Source: RUG11237 sp045119215 (GTDB lineage: Bacteria > Bacillota > Clostridia > Lachnospirales > Lachnospiraceae). From it: DNA of 64,000 nt. Where the stretch lies: NCBI GenBank assembly GCA_045119215.1, contig JBGVDD010000098.1:96445-160444 (forward strand). The letters are read 5' to 3'. Within the stretch, counting starts at the first letter, position 1. Each line of letters begins with the position of its first letter. This document shows, in pieces, positions 41,626-50,228 of the stretch. The position numbers and the translations under genes were made by a program. The notes under the pieces are model-generated. The model worked only from the letters and a program-made list of their open reading frames with translations. It had not been told where the DNA came from and searched no databases.

Positions 41626-42222
41626 ATGGTAATCACACAGATACAGTATGGAGAGAATAAGAAATATCAGGTATACTTAAATGATGAGTTTGCATTTGAA
41701 CTATACAAGTCAGAAATAAAAGCAGAGAATCTTCAGGTTGGCATGGAAGTGGATGAAGCATTGTATGATAAAATTTTGTATCAGGTGGTAGGAAAGCGTG
41801 CAACAAAGAGGGCAATGCATATCCTGGAGAAACGTGATAAAACAAAAAAGCAGTTGGAAGACAAACTTTTTGAAAGCCATTATCCAAAGGAATGTATTGA
41901 CTACGCACTTTCCTATGTAGAAAAGTATGGATATATCGATGATTATTCCTATGCCAGCAGATATGTGGAATTTAGAAAAGAGAAAAAAAGCAGGAGCCAG
42001 TTAAAACAGGAACTTCTTAGAAAGGGAATTGACAGGGATATTGTTTTACAGGTATTAGAGGAAACAGAAGATAGGGAAGAAGAAATTTTAAAAAAGCAAA
42101 TTATCAAAAAGTATCCTAATCCACAGGAGATTTCAAAGGAAGAAAAGAAAAAGTTAATTGCCTCTTTTATGAGAAAGGGCTTTTCTTATGGTGTGATAGA
42201 AAAGAGCCTGGAAATCCCTTGA
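41626..42222 (+). CDS. recX: Regulatory protein RecX
   Basis: 198 residues of helical repeats. TKRAMHILEKRDKTKKQLEDKL, YGYIDDYSYASRYVEFRKEKKSRSQLKQELLRKGI and IASFMRKGFSYGVIEKSLE are the three tandem RecX three-helix units, after an extra N-terminal beta part common in Firmicutes. RecX binds RecA filaments and limits their activity. Its position just after recA is the usual one. The ribosome binding site is weak (AGAGAGAG), consistent with low expression. The rny promoter overlaps its stop codon. Confidence 0.9.
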   Translation: MVITQIQYGENKKYQVYLNDEFAFELYKSEIKAENLQVGMEVDEALYDKILYQVVGKRATKRAMHILEKRDKTKKQLEDKLFESHYPKECIDYALSYVEKYGYIDDYSYASRYVEFRKEKKSRSQLKQELLRKGIDRDIVLQVLEETEDREEEILKKQIIKKYPNPQEISKEEKKKLIASFMRKGFSYGVIEKSLEIP

Positions 42223-42247
42223 CACATATGAAAAAAAAGTATAAAAT
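42219..42247 (+). promoter_or_regulatory. Predicted sigma-A promoter of rny
   Basis: TTGACA (42219-42224), a 17-base spacer and TAAAAT (42242-42247) form a near-consensus promoter. Its -35 box overlaps the recX stop codon (42220-42222), so rny has its own transcript while recX has no separate terminator. Confidence 0.75.
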
Positions 42248-42294
42248 TTAAATGTTGACTATGTGCAACGAAAATTAAATAAGGAGGTGCTCCT

Positions 42295-43839
42295 GTGCTA
42301 TATGTAGTTGCAGTTGTTATTACACTGATAATAACTATACCTATTACTTACCTGGTTACAGTGGATCATTGTAAAAAGGACGCAGAATCCCAAATTGGAA
42401 GTGCGAAAGAGCAGGCAAGAGGAATAATAGATGAAGCATTGAAGACTGCAGAGAACAAAAAGCGTGAAGCACTGCTAGAAGCTAAGGAAGAGTCTTTAAA
42501 GACAAAAAATGAGGCTGAGAAGGAAGCAAGGGAACGTAGAGCTGAGGTTCAGAAATACGAACGACGTGTACTTCAGAAAGAGGAAAACTTAGATAAAAAA
42601 GCAGAGCAGATGGAAAAGCGCGAGGCGGGATTTGCAGCAAAAGAAGAAGCGTTGAAGAAACAGAAACAAGAAGTTGAAAATCTGAATCAGAAACGTGTAC
42701 AGGAATTAGAGAGAATCTCAGGATTGACCTCCGAACAAGCAAAAGAATATCTTTTGAAAACTGTTGAAGATGAAGTAAGACATGAAACAGCCGTGCTTGT
42801 AAAAGAATTGGAAGCTAAGGCAAAAGAGGAAGCGGATAAGAAAGCAAAGGAATATGTTACAACTGCGATACAGAAATGTGCAGCAGATCATGTGGCAGAA
42901 ACCACAGTTTCCGTAGTGCAGTTACCAAACGATGAGATGAAAGGACCTATTATTGGTAGAGAGGGACGTAATATTAGAACTCTTGAGACATTAACTGGGG
43001 TAGAGTTGATTATTGATGATACACCAGAAGCAGTTATTTTATCAGCATTTGATCCGGTACGCAGAGAAGTAGCAAGAATTGCCTTGGAAAAGTTGATTGT
43101 TGATGGAAGAATTCATCCGGCTCGTATTGAAGAAATGGTGGAAAAAGCTCAAAAAGAGGTTGAAAACCTTATTCGCGAGGAAGGAGAAGCGGCCACATTG
43201 GAAGTGGGTGTTCATGGAGTACATCCAGAGTTGGTTCGTTTATTAGGAAAGATGAGATTCCGTACAAGCTATGGTCAAAATGCATTGAAACATTCCATTG
43301 AAGTAGCACATTTATCAGGTCTCCTGGCAGGAGAAATTGGAGTGGACATTCGTCTGGCAAAGAGAGCAGGTTTATTACACGATATTGGTAAATCTGTAGA
43401 CCAGGAAATGGAAGGTTCCCACATCCAGATAGGTGTAGACCTTTGTAGAAAATACAAAGAATCTCCAGTGATTATCAATGCGGTCGAAGCTCATCATGGA
43501 GATGTGGAACCACAGTCTTTGATTGCAGTGATTGTACAAGCAGCAGATACAATATCTGCAGCACGTCCAGGGGCAAGAAGGGAAACCTTAGAAACCTATA
43601 CAAACAGATTAAAACAGTTAGAAGATATCACAAATTCCTTCACAGGAGTTGAAAAATCTTTTGCTATTCAGGCAGGAAGAGAGATTCGAGTTATGGTAGT
43701 TCCGGAACAGGTGTCAGATACAGATATGGTATTGCTGGCAAGAGATATATCTAAGCAGATTGAAAATGAGTTAGAATATCCGGGACAGATTAAAGTAAAT
43801 GTTATTAGAGAATCAAGGGTCATTGATTACGCTAAATAA
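42295..43839 (+). CDS. rny: Ribonuclease Y
   Basis: 514 residues: one N-terminal membrane segment (about 2-22), a long charged coiled coil (about 30-200), a KH domain (GPIIGREGRNIRTLETLTGVELIIDDTPE) and an HD domain with LLHDIGK. RNase Y is the membrane-anchored endonuclease that starts mRNA decay in many Firmicutes. The start is GTG 42295, with a near-perfect AAGGAGGT 6 bases before. It ends at a strong terminator. Confidence 0.97.
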   Translation: MLYVVAVVITLIITIPITYLVTVDHCKKDAESQIGSAKEQARGIIDEALKTAENKKREALLEAKEESLKTKNEAEKEARERRAEVQKYERRVLQKEENLDKKAEQMEKREAGFAAKEEALKKQKQEVENLNQKRVQELERISGLTSEQAKEYLLKTVEDEVRHETAVLVKELEAKAKEEADKKAKEYVTTAIQKCAADHVAETTVSVVQLPNDEMKGPIIGREGRNIRTLETLTGVELIIDDTPEAVILSAFDPVRREVARIALEKLIVDGRIHPARIEEMVEKAQKEVENLIREEGEAATLEVGVHGVHPELVRLLGKMRFRTSYGQNALKHSIEVAHLSGLLAGEIGVDIRLAKRAGLLHDIGKSVDQEMEGSHIQIGVDLCRKYKESPVIINAVEAHHGDVEPQSLIAVIVQAADTISAARPGARRETLETYTNRLKQLEDITNSFTGVEKSFAIQAGREIRVMVVPEQVSDTDMVLLARDISKQIENELEYPGQIKVNVIRESRVIDYAK

Positions 43840-43845
43840 TATGAT

Positions 43846-43880
43846 AAAAACCCGTTATACATTTGTATAACGGGTTTTTT
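43846..43880. terminator. Bidirectional terminator between rny and the chemoreceptor gene
   Basis: The arms AAAACCCGTTATAC (43847-43860) and GTATAACGGGTTTT (43865-43878) pair perfectly around ATTT, with A5 before and T6 after. It serves rny and the convergent chemoreceptor gene. Confidence 0.9.
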
Positions 43881-43892
43881 GCAACTTAATGC

Positions 43893-46133
43893 CTATAAAA
43901 TAAATTGTTTCAACAAATCGCTTAGTTGATTTGCTCTTGCGGCTAAATCGCTGGAAGCTTTTGCAAGTTCTGTAGCAGATTCCATTTGTCGAACAGCGGT
44001 GTCTGCAACATTTGAGGATGCTGCAGAGGTTTCTTCTGAAATAGAAGATATACTTTCAATGGCTGAAAGTGTAGTATCTCTGGAAACGCCCATACCGTTT
44101 ACATCGTCTGTGATGGTAGAAAGAGAATCCATCAGATTAGTAATCTGTTGACTCATATCATCAAAGGATGTGGTAGTTGTGGTTACGGCAGTTTTCTGGG
44201 TGTCTACGATAACCTCCGCCTGTCGTGCTGTCTCCACTACATCGTGGGTTTGTGATATCATCTGTTGGATGATGCGACCGATTTCGTTGGCTGAATTTAA
44301 AGATTGGTCAGCCAGCTTTCGAATCTCTTCTGCTACAACACAGAAGCCCCTTCCGGCTTCTCCGGCTCTTGCGGCCTCTATGGATGCATTTAAAGAAAGA
44401 AGATTGGTTTCTTCAGCAATATTATTAATAGCATCTACAATATGTCCAATAGAACGGGAACGTTCTTCTAATTCCTCTATGGATACGATTACTTTATTGG
44501 TAATCTGTGAAGTCGCCATAGCACTTTCATTTAGTCCATTCATTGAATTCATACCATTTTGAATAGAAACCGTGGTTTGTGAGGTAAGCTGCTCAATGTT
44601 GGCAGTGGTTTCAGAAACGGTAGAAATCTTTCCAGATAGGGAATCCATCTGTGCAAGACAGTCGGCAGAGTCCGTATCTAATTGGTTTACCCCGGATTCA
44701 ATAGCTGAAATCGCATATTGAATATCCTGTGAGGTCTGCATAAATGTAGCAGAAGTATCGGAAACTAAAACTGCTGCATGATTTAATTGTTCACTTACTG
44801 AATTGACATTTTCAATAAGTGCTTTCATGCTGGCGGTCATATCGTTAATTCCCTGTGCCAGTAATTTAAATTCGTCTTTTCTTCTTGTTTTTACTTCTGC
44901 AGTTAAATCACCCTTGGAGATTTTACGCAGCTGATGTGTGATGTTTCCAATGGCAGATTCCATACCACTTGCTATTACTGTTCCCAAGATGATAGCCAGA
45001 AGGGAACTGATAATTACTAAAACAATGGTTACATTTCGAATTCCCTGCACCTGAGATAAAATATAAGATTTTGGAATTAAGGTACACACCATGGCCCCCT
45101 GATTTACCATCTTGTGGTAGAGGAATAGATAAGCCTTCCCATTGTCTTTCACATCCATTGCACCGCTTTCTTCTTCGGCTTCTAAAGCTTTCTGGTAAAA
45201 ATCTGTAGTAGTAAATACCGGTGTCTGATCTTCATGGAAAGCTTCATTGCTTAAAAGTTCCTTGCCATCCTGGGTGACGAGTCCTACCACACTGTCTTCT
45301 CCAGCATTTAAGGAAGAAAGGGACTCAAGAAGCACCTCTCTTTTGATATCTACTATCATAATTGTTTTCGAGCCTTGTAAATGCCTGGCTAAACGAATAC
45401 CATATTTCTCACTAGAGGTATTTAAAGCACTGTCAACCTCCGGTTGTATACCATACCAAAAGAAGGTATATGGATTGGCGGCAACTTCTTTACCGTAATC
45501 TTGTTCTGTATAGATAGAATAAAGCTTTTTCTCCTGAGATAGTGAGGTGGAAAAAGATTCTACACTGTCAGCAATCAAGTAAAAGTTTGAAACCAGTGGA
45601 TCTGAGGTAACCATTTTATTAAAGGAAGCCTTGTAAGCATTGTAGGTTGTGGTCTGTTTTGCATTATCCTTTGCATACATCCCTTTAAAATAATAGTCCA
45701 AATCCTGGGTGTTTAAGTATGGTTTATAGTTACTTTGTACATTATTAAATGCTAAGTCAAGATATTGTACAATCATTTCCATGGTTTGTCCTGCGGATTC
45801 TTCATAGTTTGAAGTGATACCCTGGGAAGAACGGCTATAGGACATAACTCCTAGAAAAATAATACAAAAGATAGTGACGCCGAAACTTGCAATCAACTTT
45901 GTTTTTATTCGTAGAAAAAGAGGAATTTCCTTCATCTTTTGAACGGATGTAGCAGATTTGTTTCCTATTTTCAAAAATCCTAAGTGTAATACCTTACCGG
46001 ATGTTTTTTTCTTGGATGTTGCTTTTTTATTTTCTAGTTTATCCTTCTTGGATGCTTTGGGTGCCTTAAAAGTTTTTTTGGGTGGAGTTCCCCTAGAATC
46101 AGTAGTCTTGTTTGATTTTTGTAGTAATTTCAT
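43893..46133 (-). CDS. Methyl-accepting chemotaxis protein with Lys-rich N-terminal tail
   Basis: 746 residues. After an unusual cytoplasmic N-terminal tail of about 75 residues, rich in Lys, comes TM1 (about 79-99), an extracellular Cache-type sensor region of about 250 residues (IVQYLDLAFNNVQSNY at its start), TM2 (VTIVLVIISSLLAIILG), a HAMP domain and the long signalling helices with the conserved tip EEIRKLADQSLNSANEIGRII. It should signal through CheA/CheW. GAGGAGG lies 8 bases before ATG 46133; the open frame continues upstream to 46397 but without homology. No other chemotaxis gene lies in the window. Confidence 0.88.
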   Translation of the reverse strand: MKLLQKSNKTTDSRGTPPKKTFKAPKASKKDKLENKKATSKKKTSGKVLHLGFLKIGNKSATSVQKMKEIPLFLRIKTKLIASFGVTIFCIIFLGVMSYSRSSQGITSNYEESAGQTMEMIVQYLDLAFNNVQSNYKPYLNTQDLDYYFKGMYAKDNAKQTTTYNAYKASFNKMVTSDPLVSNFYLIADSVESFSTSLSQEKKLYSIYTEQDYGKEVAANPYTFFWYGIQPEVDSALNTSSEKYGIRLARHLQGSKTIMIVDIKREVLLESLSSLNAGEDSVVGLVTQDGKELLSNEAFHEDQTPVFTTTDFYQKALEAEEESGAMDVKDNGKAYLFLYHKMVNQGAMVCTLIPKSYILSQVQGIRNVTIVLVIISSLLAIILGTVIASGMESAIGNITHQLRKISKGDLTAEVKTRRKDEFKLLAQGINDMTASMKALIENVNSVSEQLNHAAVLVSDTSATFMQTSQDIQYAISAIESGVNQLDTDSADCLAQMDSLSGKISTVSETTANIEQLTSQTTVSIQNGMNSMNGLNESAMATSQITNKVIVSIEELEERSRSIGHIVDAINNIAEETNLLSLNASIEAARAGEAGRGFCVVAEEIRKLADQSLNSANEIGRIIQQMISQTHDVVETARQAEVIVDTQKTAVTTTTTSFDDMSQQITNLMDSLSTITDDVNGMGVSRDTTLSAIESISSISEETSAASSNVADTAVRQMESATELAKASSDLAARANQLSDLLKQFIL

Positions 46134-46361
46134 ATATTGTACCTCCTCATATGTTTTTGCTGTACTGTTACGCTTCATCTCCCTGGTGAGTCCAAGCGAA
46201 AGTTTCACAATGAGTTTTTGTGTAAAAAAATCATTTGTAAATATTCTACCAAAAAGGGTAAAAAAAATCAAGAAAAGTTGTCGAAAACGCAAGGAAAAAG
46301 TTGGAAAAACCGTATTTTTCTTGTGAAATATGAAAAAAACTAGCTTTTCACACAAAAAATA

Positions 46362-46415
46362 TTGCATTTTTTTTTTTTTTTCTGCTAAAATGTACAATGA
46401 ATTTTTAGATATAAT
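46362..46415 (+). promoter_or_regulatory. Promoter region with T15 tract before the Ig-like surface protein gene
   Basis: TTGCAT (46362-46367) and TAAAAT (46386-46391) flank an 18-base spacer made mostly of an uninterrupted run of 15 T (46367-46381). A second -10-like TATAAT sits at 46410-46415 without a good -35, in which case the tract would be just upstream of the promoter. Length changes in such runs would alter spacing and expression. The gap 46134-46447 is otherwise A/T-rich divergent leader sequence. Confidence 0.55.
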
Positions 46416-46447
46416 GTTTTGGACATTTTAAAAGGAGGAAGATGAGT

Positions 46448-48589
46448 ATGAAGACCAAAACCATGAAAAAGGTAGGGGCAGTGATGCTGGTGGCAGCTGT
46501 AACGACAGCAAACCTAAATGTTTCTACAATTACAGCATCCGCAGCAACAGTGAAGGCAAAGTCCATGACACTGAATGTAAAAAACAAGATGACAATGTAT
46601 GTGGGGGCTAGCGATACTATCAAGGTAAAAGCAGTAAGCCCAAAGAAGGCAAACAAGGCAGCAAGCTTTAAGAGCAGTAATGCAAAAGTAGTAAAGATTA
46701 CAGCAAAAGGAAAAATCACAGCATTGAAGGCTGGAAAAGCAACAATCACAGTAACTTCAAAGTCAAACAAGAAGTTAACAAAGAAGGTAACTGTAACTGT
46801 AAAGGAACTTGTAAAAAATGCAGAAAATAATAGCGTTTATGTTAATCTTACAGAGAAAAAATACAAATTAAATGCTGCAGTGAAAGCTTCCAATCTTTCT
46901 TTCAAAAGCAGCAATAATAAGGTGGCAACAGTAGATGGAAAGGGTGTAATTGCTCCTAAAAAAGCAGGAACAGCCAAGATTACTGTTACAGGTAAGAAAG
47001 GAAACGTTAAAGGCGCAAAACAGGTCATTACTGTATATGTGTCAAAGAAAGCTGTAAAGAGTGTGAAATTAAACACCACAAAGAAAACAATTAAGGTAGG
47101 TGGAAAATTCACATTAAAGGCAACTGTAAGTCCAAAAGATGCTTGTAAGAAAGTATCCTTTGAGTCCAGCAACAATAAGGTGGCAACCGTAAGTTCCACA
47201 GGTGTGGTAAAAGGTATAAAGGCAGGAACAGTCAAGATTACAGTAAGATCCTTGGATGATGAAAAGAAGAAGGCAACCTGTACTGTAAAGGTAGAAGCAC
47301 CAGCACCAACAAAGACACCTACGAAAGCACCGACAAAGGCACCTACGAAAGCACCAACAAAGGCACCGACTAAGGTACCAACTGTAACAACAGAGCCAAC
47401 AGCAACTGTGGCACCAACAACAGAGCCAACAGCAACCGTGGCACCAACAACGGAGCCAACAGCAACCGTGGCACCAACAACAGAGCCAACAGCAACTGCA
47501 GCACCAACAACAGAGCCAACAGCAACCGTGGCACCAACAACAGAGCCAACAGCTACTGTAGCACCAACAACAGAACCAACAGCAACTGTGGCACCAACAA
47601 CAGAACCAACAGCAACTGTAGCACCAACAACAGAGCCAACAGCAACTGTGGCACCAACAACAGAACCAACAGCAACTGTAGCACCAACAACAGAACCAAC
47701 AGCTACCGTAGCACCAACAACAGAGCCAACAGCAACCGTGGCACCAACAACAGAACCAACAGCAACTGTAGCACCAACAACAGAACCAACAGCAACCGCA
47801 GCACCAACAGCAGGGCCAACAGCTACCGTTGCACCGACAGTAGAACCAACAGCTACCGCAGCGCCAACAGTTACAGAAACACCAACACCAACAGTTGCTT
47901 ATACTTATACCTTTGACAAATCTGCAACATCTTATGAAATAACAAAAAAAGGTGCTGACTATACAATGGCAATTTCAAAAGATGATTTAGTTAAAGATAT
48001 TGAGACAGCAAAGAGGAAGATTCAGACACCGGTAACATCAGAAGTTATTAAGGAGCTTTGGCCTAAGTTAACCAAAGAAAACATGGAAGAAAATTCAGAA
48101 ATTCTTCAGGCAAACAAGAGTTTATTAAAGAATTTCAACATTGCACCAGCAGATCCGGGTCTGGTAAATAAGATGGTGACAATTACTAAGGATGGAAAGA
48201 CCAGCTGGGCTGTCATCAGACCAAATGAAGCATTTACAGAATTTGGTGTAGAAACATTTAAGGATGGAAATCGTAAGAATGTAACTGTAAAAGCAGAAAA
48301 TTTGGCAAACTGTGCAGCAGATGCAAACGGAATTGTAACATTGCCAGTAACAGTTAGTGGATTAAAAACTGGAGATATTAAGCTGAAAGTTGAATATCCA
48401 ACTGACCTTTCTTATGTGAAAGTGTATAAAACCGTAGGAAGTAAAGACAAGATGGTGATGCGGTATGAAGAGACAGAGGAACAATATACTCTTTATATTG
48501 ATGAAACCTATGCAGATGAATTCTGTGATGCAATGGGAGAAGGAAACGTATTCGAAACCATCAATGTAAAAAATATCTATGCCAATTAG
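46448..48589 (+). CDS. Secreted surface protein with bacterial Ig-like (BIG2) domains and Thr/Pro repeats
   Basis: 713 residues. The signal peptide covers about 1-33 (cleavage near SAA). Three BIG2-type Ig-like domains follow (about 35-280), with repeated FKSSNAKVVKI, FKSSNNKVATVDGKGVI and FESSNNKVATVSSTGVV. Next come six PTKx units and sixteen TEPTATVAPT-type units, a stalk-like or wall-spanning region, and a C-terminal domain of about 230 residues that I do not recognise. There is no LPXTG signal or C-terminal membrane helix, so attachment would be non-covalent. ATG 46448 is preferred over ATG 46442 because AAAGGAGG then lies 9 bases away. Its promoter carries a T15 tract. Confidence 0.85.
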   Translation: MKTKTMKKVGAVMLVAAVTTANLNVSTITASAATVKAKSMTLNVKNKMTMYVGASDTIKVKAVSPKKANKAASFKSSNAKVVKITAKGKITALKAGKATITVTSKSNKKLTKKVTVTVKELVKNAENNSVYVNLTEKKYKLNAAVKASNLSFKSSNNKVATVDGKGVIAPKKAGTAKITVTGKKGNVKGAKQVITVYVSKKAVKSVKLNTTKKTIKVGGKFTLKATVSPKDACKKVSFESSNNKVATVSSTGVVKGIKAGTVKITVRSLDDEKKKATCTVKVEAPAPTKTPTKAPTKAPTKAPTKAPTKVPTVTTEPTATVAPTTEPTATVAPTTEPTATVAPTTEPTATAAPTTEPTATVAPTTEPTATVAPTTEPTATVAPTTEPTATVAPTTEPTATVAPTTEPTATVAPTTEPTATVAPTTEPTATVAPTTEPTATVAPTTEPTATAAPTAGPTATVAPTVEPTATAAPTVTETPTPTVAYTYTFDKSATSYEITKKGADYTMAISKDDLVKDIETAKRKIQTPVTSEVIKELWPKLTKENMEENSEILQANKSLLKNFNIAPADPGLVNKMVTITKDGKTSWAVIRPNEAFTEFGVETFKDGNRKNVTVKAENLANCAADANGIVTLPVTVSGLKTGDIKLKVEYPTDLSYVKVYKTVGSKDKMVMRYEETEEQYTLYIDETYADEFCDAMGEGNVFETINVKNIYAN
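47306..47377 (+). repeat. 12-bp coding tandem repeat (PTKx, six units)
   Basis: Six consecutive 12-base units encode PTKT, PTKA four times and PTKV. They join the last Ig-like domain to the 30-bp repeat array and share its Thr/Pro character while being basic. Confidence 0.9.
47390..47869 (+). repeat. 30-bp coding tandem repeat (TEPTATVAPT, sixteen units)
   Basis: Exactly sixteen 30-base units encode TEPTATVAPT, with variants in unit 4 and the last three (TATAAPT, AGPT, VEPT). DNA identity between units is high, with differences mainly at third positions (GAG/GAA, ACT/ACC, GTG/GTA). The unit length is a multiple of three, so copy-number change keeps the frame. Confidence 0.95.
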
Positions 48590-48645
48590 GTATGTTTTGA
48601 ACGAAAATAGTTGAATTTATCTATACATATTGAGCAATAGAGCAG

Positions 48646-48682
48646 TTCAGACAACGAAATAGTATGGGTTTCGTTGTCTGAA
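48646..48682 (+). terminator. Strong hairpin after the surface protein gene
   Basis: The arms TTCAGACAACGAAA (48646-48659) and TTTCGTTGTCTGAA (48669-48682) form a perfect 14-bp stem with a 9-base loop. It is followed by only a short A/T run, so it may terminate partly and leave some read-through into the sortase-capsule operon. Confidence 0.6.
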
Positions 48683-48706
48683 TTATTGCATTAAACAGGG
48701 AGAATT

Positions 48707-49630
48707 ATGAAAAAAAGTGTGATAACAGTGGCAATTCTATTGCTGGTAGTGGCAAATACTATGGAAGTGAAAGCTGGAACTATCAATGGAAGCGAACAGG
48801 GAATCATAGACTATGTATCCGGTGCTGTCTGGGAATATGAAGGTGTGTCCTATCGGGCAAAACCGGGGTATGTTAACCAGCTGCGAGGGAAATTGATGTC
48901 GGATGACGTAGATTTGTCACAAAAGGAAGCAAACAATGCAATCATGCAAATAAATGCCAATGTAAAAAAAGGTGTTACGGATGGATATCTTGAACCTGTA
49001 GGCGGGGAAACTATACCAACTCCCACAGAGAACAACAGGGAAGATGAAGGCGAAAACAACATTACAGGGATTCCCCAGGATGGAGAACAGGGGATTACTG
49101 ATATTCCAGAAGAAGAAAAGGGCACTATTACACCTACACCTTATGTTACCAGTGTGACTCAAAAAGAAGAACCGAAAATTACACAAGCATTAGGTGAACA
49201 GGACAATCAGCATAGTCCTACCCCAGGGCAGCCTTCCCCTTCTAAAGGCAATAATGAGCAGAATCCAAATAATCCTTCAAAGGATCATCAGAAAGAGGAT
49301 GAAAATCCCCAAGGGAGTTATGAAACCGCCAAGAGGAAGGTGGATATAGATAAAAAGATTTCCACTGTGTTGAATCAGAATGCAGATACAGTGAAGATTA
49401 CCATGGGAGAGGGAAAAAGCCAGCCTGTGATTTTGGAACAGTATAACCTGGGAAGCTTAGAGATTATCACCCAGGATGGGGAAGTGATATATCAGGCTGA
49501 AGTACCTATAAAAAATACAGGTTACAAAGTGGGATATAAAAGAGCCCTGTATTTAGGTGGAGCATATATTATTTTTATGATAGTTATTGTATTACAACAT
49601 AGGAAACATGAGACATATGACACAAAGTAA
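48707..49630 (+). CDS. Probable sortase substrate: secreted acidic protein with C-terminal sorting-like signal
   Basis: 307 residues. A signal peptide (about 1-23, KAG) is followed by a small domain of about 70 residues, then a long disordered Pro/Glu/Asn/Gln-rich part (about 95-210), a second small domain (VDIDKKISTVLNQ...IITQDGEVIY), and at the end IKNTG, a hydrophobic stretch (ALYLGGAYIIFMIVIVL) and a basic tail (QHRKHE). This layout is that of a sortase-processed protein, with IKNTG where LPXTG is usual. The next gene encodes a sortase and overlaps by 23 bases. I do not recognise the domains. Confidence 0.7.
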   Translation: MKKSVITVAILLLVVANTMEVKAGTINGSEQGIIDYVSGAVWEYEGVSYRAKPGYVNQLRGKLMSDDVDLSQKEANNAIMQINANVKKGVTDGYLEPVGGETIPTPTENNREDEGENNITGIPQDGEQGITDIPEEEKGTITPTPYVTSVTQKEEPKITQALGEQDNQHSPTPGQPSPSKGNNEQNPNNPSKDHQKEDENPQGSYETAKRKVDIDKKISTVLNQNADTVKITMGEGKSQPVILEQYNLGSLEIITQDGEVIYQAEVPIKNTGYKVGYKRALYLGGAYIIFMIVIVLQHRKHETYDTK

Positions 49631-50228
49631 GAAAATGAAACAGAACAGAATCCTTCAGTTTGTCATTACATATGGTGTGATTATTCTGGCCTTTCTGTAT
49701 TTAAAAGATAGCCTTTTAAATGCCATGATAAAAGAATATGAAAGCGTATTTGTAATGGAAGATGCCAAAAATGAAAAGATAACACAGAGAACAAATAGGG
49801 TTGCAGAAGGAATCAAAGTGGGAACCCACTATGGTGATATCTCCTGTGACAGTATAAAATTGTATGCCCCTTTGTACTATGGGGACAGTGAGAAGATACT
49901 GGATAAAGGCGTGGGAACCTATACAGGGTATGGGGTACCGGGACAAAATATGAGCATTCTTACCGGGGCTCATGACAGTACCTATTTTCAATCCTTAGAA
50001 AAAATCAAAAAAGGTGATGTCATCTGTGTAGAGACTTACTGGGGTACCTATTATTACAAAGTGAAGGAATTTAAGGTGGCAGATGTGCTGGATGAACAGG
50101 CTTACGAAAAAGAAGAAAAAGAAGTTCTTATCATGTATACCTGTTATCCTTTTCATGAGGAGACCACAGAGAGAAATCAGAGATTTTACGTATATGCAGA
50201 AAGGATAGAGATACCAGATGAAGATTAA
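49608..50228 (+). CDS. Sortase (transpeptidase), probably class D
   Basis: 206 residues. One N-terminal membrane segment (about 12-33) anchors an extracellular sortase barrel with the catalytic His in LTGAHDST, Cys in IMYTCYPF and Arg in RNQRFYVYA. Sortases cut a C-terminal signal and attach the protein to the cell wall. The order substrate-sortase resembles class D pairs in Bacillus. ATG 49608 follows AGGAAAC within the end of the preceding gene; ATG 49617 is the alternative. It overlaps the next gene by 11 bases. Confidence 0.88.
   Translation: MRHMTQSKKMKQNRILQFVITYGVIILAFLYLKDSLLNAMIKEYESVFVMEDAKNEKITQRTNRVAEGIKVGTHYGDISCDSIKLYAPLYYGDSEKILDKGVGTYTGYGVPGQNMSILTGAHDSTYFQSLEKIKKGDVICVETYWGTYYYKVKEFKVADVLDEQAYEKEEKEVLIMYTCYPFHEETTERNQRFYVYAERIEIPDED

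Noticed and set aside
46134..46360. Possible cyclic-di-GMP riboswitch upstream of the chemoreceptor gene
   Set aside because: The leader has a CGCTT...AAGCG dyad, but I find none of the conserved loop sequences of the GEMM classes.
46837..47235. 132-residue minus-strand hydrophobic open frame inside the Ig-like protein gene
   Set aside because: Antisense to the repeated Lys/Thr/Val codons, which read as Phe/Leu/Val on the other strand; no start signal.
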